A stretch of DNA of 64,000 nucleotides, taken from the NCBI GenBank assembly GCA_958295915.1, contig OY282381.1, positions 3,122,722-3,186,721 on the forward strand. The letters are read 5' to 3'. A program made the translations under genes and the position numbers. This stretch comes from an uncultured Caldilineaceae bacterium (lineage in GTDB: Bacteria > Chloroflexota > Anaerolineae > Caldilineales > Caldilineaceae). Position 1 is the first letter of the stretch; every line of letters begins with the position of its first letter. The notes under the pieces were generated by a model, which ran no database searches, had not been told where the DNA came from, and worked only from the letters and a program-made list of their open reading frames with translations. Positions 54,193 through 62,000 of this stretch are shown in pieces.

Positions 54193-54217
54193 GGGCGCCC
54201 ACAAGGACGCCCTACGT
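54193..54217. repeat. Short palindrome resembling type D
   Basis: GGGCGCCCACAAGGACGCCC, then TACGT. GGGCGnCC pairs with GGnCGCCC. Weaker than the other type D copies. Confidence 0.4.
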
Positions 54218-54221
54218 TGTC

Positions 54222-54755
54222 TCAGGCATGCAGCACTACCCAGCCCTCCTCTACCGTCACATCGAATTTCTCTACCGACGGATCCTCTTCCTCCACGTGC
54301 GGCTCGACCGTCACGGCGTAGGTTCTCACCCGCAGCCTATGGGGGTTGAAGACCGAGCGCCCGCTGGTGATATCGAACTCCCAGCCATGCCAGGGGCAGC
54401 GCAGGATCTCGCCGTCTCTCTCCCAGATGTATTCTCCCGGCTGGCTGGGCAAGTTTGTGCCTGTAATGATGCCCCGACAGAGAGGCGCGCCCTGGTGGGG
54501 GCAGAGATTGCGCAGCGCGTAGTATTCACCGTGCACGTTAAAGACGCCGATGGAGCGACGCTCCACTTCGACAACTTTGCGTTCGCCGGGCAGCAGATCG
54601 CCGACCCGGCAGATGGGAAAGGCTTGCGTGCCAGGCCGGCGCAGGATCTCATGGCCCTCTGCTGCCCTAGGCGACGCTGCGTTCGGCGGCAGCCGCCCCT
54701 TGCAATGGGTTTGTTGAATGCGCCTCTGCTCGAAAGAGGCGCTTTGACAGGGCAT
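54222..54755 (-). CDS. Rieske 2Fe-2S protein with repeat-derived N-terminus
   Basis: The 177-aa protein has a Rieske centre: CPHQGAPLCRG and CPWHGWEFD supply two Cys and two His. It may be the ferredoxin or terminal component of a ring-hydroxylating or other oxygenase; no catalytic iron domain is present. ATG 54755 is behind AAGGAGAG, and no other in-frame start exists before the Rieske fold, so residues 1-20 (MPCQSASFEQRRIQQTHCKG) are probably real. They are translated from a type A repeat in a frame unlike that used by other type A copies. Confidence 0.88.
   Translation of the reverse strand: MPCQSASFEQRRIQQTHCKGRLPPNAASPRAAEGHEILRRPGTQAFPICRVGDLLPGERKVVEVERRSIGVFNVHGEYYALRNLCPHQGAPLCRGIITGTNLPSQPGEYIWERDGEILRCPWHGWEFDITSGRSVFNPHRLRVRTYAVTVEPHVEEEDPSVEKFDVTVEEGWVVLHA
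54713..54742. repeat. Type A palindromic repeat at the Rieske N-terminus
   Basis: GTTGAATGCGCCTCTGCTCG, then AAAGAGGCGC. On the minus strand it is read as SASFEQRRIQQ. It lies 14 nt inside the ATG. Confidence 0.93.
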
Positions 54756-54779
54756 ACAAGCTCTCCTTCCACAGCCTGT

Positions 54780-56180
54780 TCAGTACGGCCAGACGCGTGG
54801 CAGCGGCCTCTCCGCAGCCAGCAGTTTATGACCGAGCGCGTGGCGCGCCGCGGCCAGATCAGCGGCGTAAGCGGATGCCCCGGCCACGTCCCGGTAGTCG
54901 CCCCACTCAGCTAACAGATCGTAGAGATGTTCGCTGCCGTCAGCATGGAGAACATAGCGAAAACGATCTGTGCGCAGAGATTTCCAGCCGCTGTGCTCGG
55001 TCAGAGCGGACTCCTTGCCCGGCGCGTCGTCCCGCAGCCGAGGCAGCAGAGAACAGCCCTGCAAGTGGGGTGGAATCTGAATCCCCGCCAGGTCCAGGAT
55101 CGTGGGCAATACGTCCAACGCCTCGGTCAGGCCGGAATCGGTACGGCCGGAGGCGGCATTGCCCGGCAGCCGCATCAGCAGAGGCGTCCGACTGCACTGG
55201 TCGTGGGCCGGGTAGCCTTTGCCGTAACGCAGATGCTCCCCCAGCCACTCGCCGTGATCTGAGGTGAAGACAACGACTGTCTCGTTAGCCATGCCCATTT
55301 CATCCAGCGCCTCCAGCATCCGGCCGACATGATAATCCACTTCGCTGATCTGTCCATAGTAGCCCTGCCGGGCCAGCCGCAGTTCGTCGTCGGAATAATG
55401 TTCTGGCCCACGCCGCGCATCCACATCAGGCGGGAAGGTCGGCAGCCGCAATGCCGCGGGCTCGTAGAGATCAAAATACGTTTGCGGGGCCACCCATGGG
55501 GAATGGGGGGAGTAGATGCCGGCGATACAGAGGAACGGTTGGCCGGTCTGGGCCTGCTGGCGCATGAATTCGATAGACTGCTCAGCGACAAAGGCCGTGT
55601 GGGTCATGTCCTCCCCACAGCGGGCGGCTACAGGGCGCTTGGGGAAGCGCTCCGCCGGATGTTGGATATCATCCTGCACCCCCATGGTCGCCTGCCAGAC
55701 TTCCGTCAATGGCGCCAAACCCAGGCTGATATAGGGAAGTTGGTCGGGCGCGATGCGCCGCGCCCACGCCCGGTAAGCATCCTCGTATGTGCCCGGCTCG
55801 TCGGAGATCTCCAACACATCGAAGCCATAAGACGGGTGATACGCGCGATGGTCCCGGTTGGCGTGGGGTTGAAAGTGCAGTTTGCCGATATTGGCCGAAC
55901 GATAGCCGTAGGGGGCCAGCAGACGGGGCAACGTGACCATATCCTCCGGCACAGGCACGCCCATATGGGTGATGCCGAGGGTGGAGGGATACTGACCGCT
56001 GAGGAAGCTCAAGCGGCTGGGCATACAGACAGGATTCTGCACGAAACAGTGATCGAAGTTGACGCTTTCACCCGCCAGTCTGTCTAACCGGGGGGTGTGA
56101 ATGTCCTGGTTGCCGTTGGCGCCCAGGGCATCCCAGCGCTGTTGGTCTGTGTAGATGATGAGAAAATTAGGGCGACGCAC
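54780..56180 (-). CDS. Sulfatase (type I, formylglycine-dependent)
   Basis: The 466-aa arylsulfatase-like enzyme starts at GTG 56180 behind AGGAGACC. The metal-binding DQQ is at 12-14 (IIYTDQQRWDALG). The formylglycine signature is CMPSR at Cys52 (QNPVCMPSRLSFLSG), which needs post-translational conversion by a maturase not seen here. TSDHGEWLGEHL provides further metal ligands. There is no signal peptide, so it is cytoplasmic or leaderless. It hydrolyses sulfate esters of an unknown carbohydrate or choline-type substrate. Confidence 0.92.
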   Translation of the reverse strand: MRRPNFLIIYTDQQRWDALGANGNQDIHTPRLDRLAGESVNFDHCFVQNPVCMPSRLSFLSGQYPSTLGITHMGVPVPEDMVTLPRLLAPYGYRSANIGKLHFQPHANRDHRAYHPSYGFDVLEISDEPGTYEDAYRAWARRIAPDQLPYISLGLAPLTEVWQATMGVQDDIQHPAERFPKRPVAARCGEDMTHTAFVAEQSIEFMRQQAQTGQPFLCIAGIYSPHSPWVAPQTYFDLYEPAALRLPTFPPDVDARRGPEHYSDDELRLARQGYYGQISEVDYHVGRMLEALDEMGMANETVVVFTSDHGEWLGEHLRYGKGYPAHDQCSRTPLLMRLPGNAASGRTDSGLTEALDVLPTILDLAGIQIPPHLQGCSLLPRLRDDAPGKESALTEHSGWKSLRTDRFRYVLHADGSEHLYDLLAEWGDYRDVAGASAYAADLAAARHALGHKLLAAERPLPRVWPY

Positions 56181-56421
56181 AGGGCTGGTCTCCTACCGCG
56201 CATCAGTGGCTGGTGAGAGGTTTCTGCACAATACTCTACTATAACTGTTTTCCATCTCGCAATATCAACAGAACCTGACAGGGCGCGGATGAGACGGATT
56301 TACGAGAATACCCCTTTGATGCTACTATGAAGTTCGCCAAGTGAAGGGAACCACCTTCTCCTGTTCTCGTCTGGGTGACAGGAGAGGCGTCCGCCTGACG
56401 ATCACGAGCGAGGTGCTTATC

Positions 56422-57393
56422 ATGTTACGCGTAGCCAAGCCTGAAGGATTTGGAAATGTAGTTTTGGAAGAGACGCCCCTGCCGCCTGTCGGGCCGCGGG
56501 AGGTGCGGGTGCAGAGCAAAGTCAGCCTGATCAGCCGGGGATCCGAAATCCTGCGACGCTATATGCGCGAGGATGCCATCGATCCAGCCATCATGGGCTA
56601 CTCACTGGCCGGGGTCGTTGACGCAGTGGGCAGCGAAGCCTCAGAACGCTTTCAACCCGGCGACCGGGTAGTGGCCCTCGCCCCCCATGCCCAGTATGTT
56701 GTACAGAGCATCGACTCGCTGGACGGCTCTCGAATCTGGCCCCTGCCCGACGACATCACCTTTGAAGAAGCCGCCTTCCTGCCTCTCGCGACCAGCGGCG
56801 TCGCCTGGGCCGCGGTCCCGGGCATCCGGCCCAGCCATACAGTCGTGATTATGGGTCAAGGCCTGGTCGGCAATCTGGTCCTGCAAGCCGCCCGCCATCA
56901 TCTCTATGAACAGCTGATTGTGGTGGATGCCATCGAAAAACGCTGTCAACTGGCCCTCGAAATGGGCGCGGACTTGGCGATCAATGCGACAAAGAAGGAT
57001 CCGGTAGCCCAGGTGTTGGAGTTGACCGAGGGGCAGGGCGCAGACATCGTCTTCGAATGTGTCGGCGGCCAACCAGGCCTGACCTCCTTCACTCAGGCCC
57101 AGGAGATGCTGCGCGACGGCGGCACCCTGCATCTGATCGGGCTCTATCACGGGCAACCCCTGCCCTTGGACGCCAGCAAGATCCAACGACGGCGGCTGTT
57201 GGGTGGCCTGTACGGTGAGGATCCTCGCAATATCATATTAGCCCGGACTATCGAACTGGTCCAGGCCGGGCGTATCCGCGTCAAACCCCTGATCAGCCAT
57301 CGCTTCCCCTATCGAGAAGCCAAAGCTGCCTTCGACCTGCTCTATGAACGCTTGGCCGAGGCCATGGGCGTACTGCTGATATGGGACGAATAA
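56422..57393 (+). CDS. Zinc-independent MDR oxidoreductase
   Basis: The 323-aa protein (MLRVAKPEGFGNVVLEETPL) has the GroES-like fold and a Rossmann domain (MGQGLVGNLVLQAARHHLYE; ECVGGQPGLTSF). The GHE and GICG motifs for catalytic zinc are missing (RGSEILRRYMRED, GYSLAGVVDAVG), so it is likely a quinone-oxidoreductase-like or inactive MDR. ATG 56422 was chosen; the frame extends to 56341 without good sequence. It is upstream of the second gamma-glutamyltransferase. Confidence 0.85.
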   Translation: MLRVAKPEGFGNVVLEETPLPPVGPREVRVQSKVSLISRGSEILRRYMREDAIDPAIMGYSLAGVVDAVGSEASERFQPGDRVVALAPHAQYVVQSIDSLDGSRIWPLPDDITFEEAAFLPLATSGVAWAAVPGIRPSHTVVIMGQGLVGNLVLQAARHHLYEQLIVVDAIEKRCQLALEMGADLAINATKKDPVAQVLELTEGQGADIVFECVGGQPGLTSFTQAQEMLRDGGTLHLIGLYHGQPLPLDASKIQRRRLLGGLYGEDPRNIILARTIELVQAGRIRVKPLISHRFPYREAKAAFDLLYERLAEAMGVLLIWDE

Positions 57394-57409
57394 GACCATC
57401 CGTTCAGAT

Positions 57410-57447
57410 AGGGTGAACTGCAGTCACTCGAAACGAAAAACTTTCTA
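57410..57447. repeat. Type C intergenic repeat, short
   Basis: GGGTGAACTGCAGTCACTCG, then AAACGAAAAACTTTCT. It is a 3' part of the type C unit, 20 bp before the ATG of the next gene. Confidence 0.6.
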
Positions 57448-57467
57448 CTAACCGAAGGAGACAATAC

Positions 57468-59105
57468 ATGTCCTTCTCTGCCAGGGGAATCGTCCACCGC
57501 TCCACCGTCACCGGACGCCGAGGCATGGTGGCCTCGGCCCATCCGCTGGCTTCCGTCGCCGGCCTGCGTATCCTGATAGACGGCGGCAACGCCATCGACG
57601 CGGCCGTGGCCGTGGCAGCCGCCCTCAATGTCGTAGAACCCTACATGTCCGGCTTGGGCGGCGACGGCTATATGCACATCTACTCCGCCCGGGAACAGGA
57701 GCACAAGATTCTGGACTATATGGGCCGCGCGCCGCAACGGGCAACCCTGGAGCAGCTGAGCGATCCCGAAAGCCGGCTGCGGGGGCCCCTGTCGCCCATC
57801 ATTCCCGGAGCCTGCGGCGGCTGGCTCTCCGCCCTGGATCGTTTCGGCTCTATGGACGCATCCGCCGTCTTCCAACCGGCCATCGAGTACGCAGAGCAGG
57901 GCTTTGCCCTGACGGTGAAGAATGCAGAGTTTACCCAGTTTAATGTGCCGGACATGCTGCGCTTTCCATCAACCACAGCAAACTATCTCCCCCATGGCAG
58001 GGCGCCGCTCCCGGGCGAACTGCTGACACAGCCCGATCTGGCGCGCAGCTTGCGCGCCATCGCCAAAGGTGGAGCCGAAGTCTTCTATCGAGGCGAAATC
58101 GCTGACAAGATCGCTCGCTACCTGGAAGAGAACGGCGGACTTATCACCCATCAAGACCTGGCCGACTTTGCAGTCGAGTGGCAGGATCCCATCTCTGTTC
58201 CCTACCGAGGATACCGCGTATTTGCGCCTCCCCCTCCTTGCCAGGGCATCCAATACCTGGAAACTCTGAACATCATGGAAGGCTTCGACATCGCGGCTAT
58301 GGGCCACAACCGCGCGGCGACGCTGCATCGCTTCATTGAGGCGGCCAAGCTGGCCACCGCAGACCGGGCCGAATACGCCGGCATAGAGAACCCGCCCACC
58401 GCCAGCCTTCTGTCAAAAGAGTACGCCGCCCAGCGCCGCGCCGAAATCAGCGGACAGGCCCGACCCTCCGGCGGAGAGCGCTATACATCAGAGAAGATGA
58501 CCGACGAAGTACTGGCCGGGGATCCCAATGGCTGGATGCGCAGCGAATGCACAACCCATTTCAGCGCAATCGACGCCGCAGGCAATGCCGTAGCCGTCAC
58601 CCAAAGCCTGGGCGGCGGTTTTGGCTCGGCCGTGGTGGTGCCGGGCACAGGCATCGCGCTGAACAACTTCCTCAACTGGATGGACCACGACCCCCAAAGC
58701 CCCAATGCGGTGGCGCCCGGCCGCAAACTTGAAATGTGCATGGCGCCCGCCCAGGTGTGGGATGACCAAGGCCTGCGCTTCCTGATCGGCACGCCGGGCA
58801 GCTATGGCATTCTCCAAACCACGCCTCAGATGATCATGAATGTCATCGATCATGGTATGAATATACAGGCTGCCATCGAAGCCCCCCGGGTCAAGGCTAC
58901 ATCGCCGGGCACACTGGTGGATGTAGAGACCCGCATTGCGGAAGATGTCCTGCTCGAACTGGCGCAGATGGGCCACAGGCTCAACCGGCTGGGCCCCTGG
59001 GCTGCCGACGTAGGTGGCGGGCAGGGCATTTTGATCGATGCCGAAAGTGGAGCATTCATGGGCGGCGCGGACCCGCGACGAGATGGGTACGCCCTCGGCT
59101 GGTAG
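57468..59105 (+). CDS. Gamma-glutamyltransferase-family protein, second copy
   Basis: The 545-aa Ntn-hydrolase has GGNAIDAAVAVAAALNV, GLGGDGYMHIYSA, the nucleophile threonine in ECTTHFSAIDAAGNAVAV, GGGFGSAVVVPGTGI and GDPNGWMR upstream. It is clearly a paralogue, not a recent duplicate, of the 22702 gene. No signal peptide is evident. AAGGAGAC before the ATG is a strong ribosome-binding site. It probably works on a gamma-amide in the neighbouring pathway. Confidence 0.91.
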   Translation: MSFSARGIVHRSTVTGRRGMVASAHPLASVAGLRILIDGGNAIDAAVAVAAALNVVEPYMSGLGGDGYMHIYSAREQEHKILDYMGRAPQRATLEQLSDPESRLRGPLSPIIPGACGGWLSALDRFGSMDASAVFQPAIEYAEQGFALTVKNAEFTQFNVPDMLRFPSTTANYLPHGRAPLPGELLTQPDLARSLRAIAKGGAEVFYRGEIADKIARYLEENGGLITHQDLADFAVEWQDPISVPYRGYRVFAPPPPCQGIQYLETLNIMEGFDIAAMGHNRAATLHRFIEAAKLATADRAEYAGIENPPTASLLSKEYAAQRRAEISGQARPSGGERYTSEKMTDEVLAGDPNGWMRSECTTHFSAIDAAGNAVAVTQSLGGGFGSAVVVPGTGIALNNFLNWMDHDPQSPNAVAPGRKLEMCMAPAQVWDDQGLRFLIGTPGSYGILQTTPQMIMNVIDHGMNIQAAIEAPRVKATSPGTLVDVETRIAEDVLLELAQMGHRLNRLGPWAADVGGGQGILIDAESGAFMGGADPRRDGYALGW

Positions 59106-59236
59106 TTTGACTGCCCAGCGCGCATGCGACTGAACAACGCAAAGACGCAGAGCCGCCCCGGCGCAATGATTTTCCGGTTTTCCTCGCGTCCTCGCGCCAT
59201 GGCGTTGAAATAGAGCGGCCAAGTGGAGCGACGGTC

Positions 59237-60220
59237 TCAGGCCGCAGCTCGGCCCGTCAAATGGAACAGTCCGTCTCCGCTGTTCACCCGATGCATGCCC
59301 CGGCGCATAATCACAATACCGGCATTTTCTGCCCTCAGCTCAGCCAGAATCTGGCCCAGAGGATCGTGAATCGTTCCCAAGAGCTGGCCGCATTGAACCT
59401 CCTGCAACAGATCCACGTGTGGACGGAAATAACCGTCTAACGGAGCGGACATCACCTCATCCATGTTGCCATCACCCAGCAGGTGCAAAGGGGGAGGCGT
59501 CGCAGCCGGCGCGCCGCTCAGCATGCCCAAATGGTGCATGACGTTGAGCGCCCCGCGCAGGAAACAGGTCACATCCTCTGCGCGCGCCCGACCGGCGCCG
59601 GGGGCTTCCGTGTAGAGGCAGGGCACACCCAGCTCCAGGGCCGCAGACAGGCTCCGGCCCGGCGGCACAGGCGGAGGATGTCCCCACAGCGTCGGCGCGC
59701 CAAATGCCCGTGCCGCCGCCAGCGAACGTCGCCCCACCTCATCGTCGCTGTGGACATAGCCGGCCAGCGTGGGAATGTCACCGACAATGCCGGCGCTGTG
59801 CAGATCAATGAAAAAATCAGCTGCTTTGATCAGCTTTTCTGTGAGCCAGTAGGCGATACGCTGCGTCAGGCTGCCAGATTCAGCGCCGGGAAAAACCCGG
59901 GCCAGATTCAGCCCATCCACCGGACTGTTGCGGCTGGCAGTGGCATAGGCCGCCACATTACAGACAGGAACCATGAGCAGCGTGCCCCGCAGCTGCTGCG
60001 GCCTCACCTGATCGGCGATACGGGGAATGGCTTCGATTCCCTCGTATTCGTCCCCGTGCACCCCGGCTACCACCACCAATGTTGGCCCCGACTCCCTGCC
60101 AGTCACAGTCAACAGGGGAAGCCGCCACATCCCCCCTTCCACGCGGGGCGCGATGCCCAGCCAGCGCGAGCCTTTCCGACCCCGCTCCAGATTGGTCACA
60201 TCCAGTTCAGATATGTGCAT
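59237..60220 (-). CDS. Succinylglutamate desuccinylase/aspartoacylase-type zinc hydrolase
   Basis: The 327-aa M14-like deacylase has zinc ligands in VVAGVHGDEYEGIEAIPRIA (His/Glu) and FFIDLHSAGIV (His), and the arginine-bearing GLNLARVFPG. These hydrolyse N-acyl amino acids or similar amides. ATG 60220 with AAGGAATTTACT upstream is used; the longer frame adds unrelated residues. It is convergent with the gamma-glutamyltransferase gene. Confidence 0.88.
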   Translation of the reverse strand: MHISELDVTNLERGRKGSRWLGIAPRVEGGMWRLPLLTVTGRESGPTLVVVAGVHGDEYEGIEAIPRIADQVRPQQLRGTLLMVPVCNVAAYATASRNSPVDGLNLARVFPGAESGSLTQRIAYWLTEKLIKAADFFIDLHSAGIVGDIPTLAGYVHSDDEVGRRSLAAARAFGAPTLWGHPPPVPPGRSLSAALELGVPCLYTEAPGAGRARAEDVTCFLRGALNVMHHLGMLSGAPAATPPPLHLLGDGNMDEVMSAPLDGYFRPHVDLLQEVQCGQLLGTIHDPLGQILAELRAENAGIVIMRRGMHRVNSGDGLFHLTGRAAA

Positions 60221-60297
60221 AGTAAATTCCTTGAAGTGGCCAGATAAGAGTGTGGCAGTTTCGTCCACAGTAAGAGGTGAGGAAGATCATCCATTCC

Positions 60298-61884
60298 TCA
60301 CTCGCGGAATTGAATCGAGTATAGATCTGCGTCTTTGAGAACGAACCTGATGCGAATCGGCCGCCCTGACAACGAGCCAAGATCGCTGCCCCCAGCCCAA
60401 TGCGCGACCTGATTCAGCGAATCGCCGAATATCTGCTCGCTCTCCTCAAGGGAGAAGCCGGGTATGGGCCGGCCCTCATGATCCTGGATTTCCACGCGCA
60501 AGCTGCCCGCGGCCGAGGTGGCATAGTTGAGGAACAGGCGACGACCGCAGAAAACTAAAGGTCTGGTCAAACAGACGCCGCCGGCTAAGGGCGCCTGCAA
60601 GGAGACAAAGCCATCTATGCGCGTGCTGTAACGCCGCACATTCATACTGCGTCCGCTCCAATAGCCTTCCGTGACATAAAGGGAAAGCTCAGCCGGCGCG
60701 CCAGCCGCATCCCCCTCCGTCTCGATCAGCCCCCAGGCAATGCAATTGTCGCCGTAGACCCAGCTATCCACAGCGCCGGGGCCTGGACGAATGTAGGCCT
60801 CTTCCCAGCGTTTGAAGGTCTCGCCGTCACGACTGGTCATGAAAACCCCATCGGTCACCACGCTTCCATAACGTGGATGCGCCGCGCTGCGCCCGCGGCG
60901 CTCCGCCAGACCGGGCAGATAGTCGGTTTGGCCCACCCAGCCTCTATCGACATAGCGCATGGGAAAACCAAAGAAGATATGGGGCGCGCGTGCGTAGGGT
61001 CGTATCTGATTGGTGTAGAGCTGCTGCTCAGGGCTATCACCGTAATCAAGCCACTTTGGCTGCGTCCAATCGAGAAAATCGCTGGAAGTCGCTGTTTTGA
61101 TCCCTCTCACCCCATGCGGCGCGCCGCCCCGAAAGTCGCGGAAGTAGGCCCGGTACTCTCCCCGCAACCCGTCCCAGAAAGCCAGATTTTGGGAATCGAA
61201 GTAACCTTGGGTGATGACAGGCTCCGGGGTGATTGCAACATTGTCGCGCCCAACAGTGGCGCGCGATTCAACATTGTCGCGCCCAACAGCGGCGCGCGAT
61301 TCAACATTCGGGCGCATCAGCGAGAACTGAATGCCATCCGACGACCGCAGGGCGTAGAGCGCCCGCGGCGAACGACCAGGGACAAGCGCTTTGTAGCGGG
61401 CTTCCTCCTGGCAGGAAGGGTTCGTATCCTTGAATATGGCGGTATCGCCCGCACTCAGATCGATACCTGCGAAGCTCTCAGGGGAGAGAACGATGTTGTT
61501 GCGGCCGTCGCCTGCGAACTGCACCAGACCCAAGGGCTTCTTGTTCCAATGCCTGCCGTCCGCGCTCTCCGCATAGCAGAGAAAGTATGGGTGGGGATAG
61601 GTCATTTGGCCGCCGCCCATATCATATTGCCAGGCCCCATAGTACATGCGCACATGCCCGACGTCTTGCAGGACCGTTCGGTAGAGACAAGCATTGCCCT
61701 CCCAGGACGCGTCGGTCTGCATGACCACCTCACGCTTGGTCGGCGGATGCAAGCGCAACTCGACCCCGTCTCCCAGCTTTTCGAACAGATAGTCATCGAC
61801 CAATGGTTCCAGGCGCGAACCGATAGCCAGCGGCTCGCCATCATGTACATCCCGATTTGCATTCTTGAGATCGCTCATTGTCAT
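60298..61884 (-). CDS. Glycosidase-like five-bladed propeller protein with embedded repeats
   Basis: The 528-aa protein (MTMSDLKNANRDVHDGEPLA) resembles GH32/GH43-type beta-propellers: SRLEPLVDDYLFEKLGDGVE, YYGAWQYDMG, YFLCYAESADGRHWNKKPLG, YRAYFRDFRGG, GVFMTSRDGETFKRWEEAYI. No catalytic acids could be assigned, so activity is unproven. Two type B repeats in tandem (61243-61299) insert NVESRAAVGRDNVESRATVG after SLMRP. The start at 61884 is 14 bp from the end of TnpB element copy 3, whose insertion has probably cut off the native promoter. Confidence 0.75.
   Translation of the reverse strand: MTMSDLKNANRDVHDGEPLAIGSRLEPLVDDYLFEKLGDGVELRLHPPTKREVVMQTDASWEGNACLYRTVLQDVGHVRMYYGAWQYDMGGGQMTYPHPYFLCYAESADGRHWNKKPLGLVQFAGDGRNNIVLSPESFAGIDLSAGDTAIFKDTNPSCQEEARYKALVPGRSPRALYALRSSDGIQFSLMRPNVESRAAVGRDNVESRATVGRDNVAITPEPVITQGYFDSQNLAFWDGLRGEYRAYFRDFRGGAPHGVRGIKTATSSDFLDWTQPKWLDYGDSPEQQLYTNQIRPYARAPHIFFGFPMRYVDRGWVGQTDYLPGLAERRGRSAAHPRYGSVVTDGVFMTSRDGETFKRWEEAYIRPGPGAVDSWVYGDNCIAWGLIETEGDAAGAPAELSLYVTEGYWSGRSMNVRRYSTRIDGFVSLQAPLAGGVCLTRPLVFCGRRLFLNYATSAAGSLRVEIQDHEGRPIPGFSLEESEQIFGDSLNQVAHWAGGSDLGSLSGRPIRIRFVLKDADLYSIQFRE
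61243..61299. repeat. Two type B palindromic repeats in tandem inside a gene
   Basis: Copies at 61243-61266 and 61276-61299, GTCGCGCCCAACAGTGGCGC, then GCGATTCAACATT with 33-bp period (11 codons). Read on the minus strand as NVESRATVGRD. Confidence 0.93.
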
Positions 61885-61898
61885 AACCCCATTCTCTA

Positions 61899-62000
61899 GG
61901 GAATTATATACTTGACTGCACAAGCATATCTTTCTCAGCCGGTGGAACCGGCTGTGCGGGATATTCCCACCCGCGTTTCTGAATATTTTTAGCGGCGTTG
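61899..62000 (-). ncRNA. Candidate omega-RNA scaffold, TnpB element copy 3
   Basis: Hairpins CAGCCGG/CCGGCTG (61936-61942 with 61948-61954) and GCGGG/CCCGC (61956-61960 with 61970-61974) match those of copy 1. The first stem is even longer here, with a G-C pair added on both sides. The guide, if any, would be read from 61898 downward into the start of the propeller gene. Confidence 0.35.
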
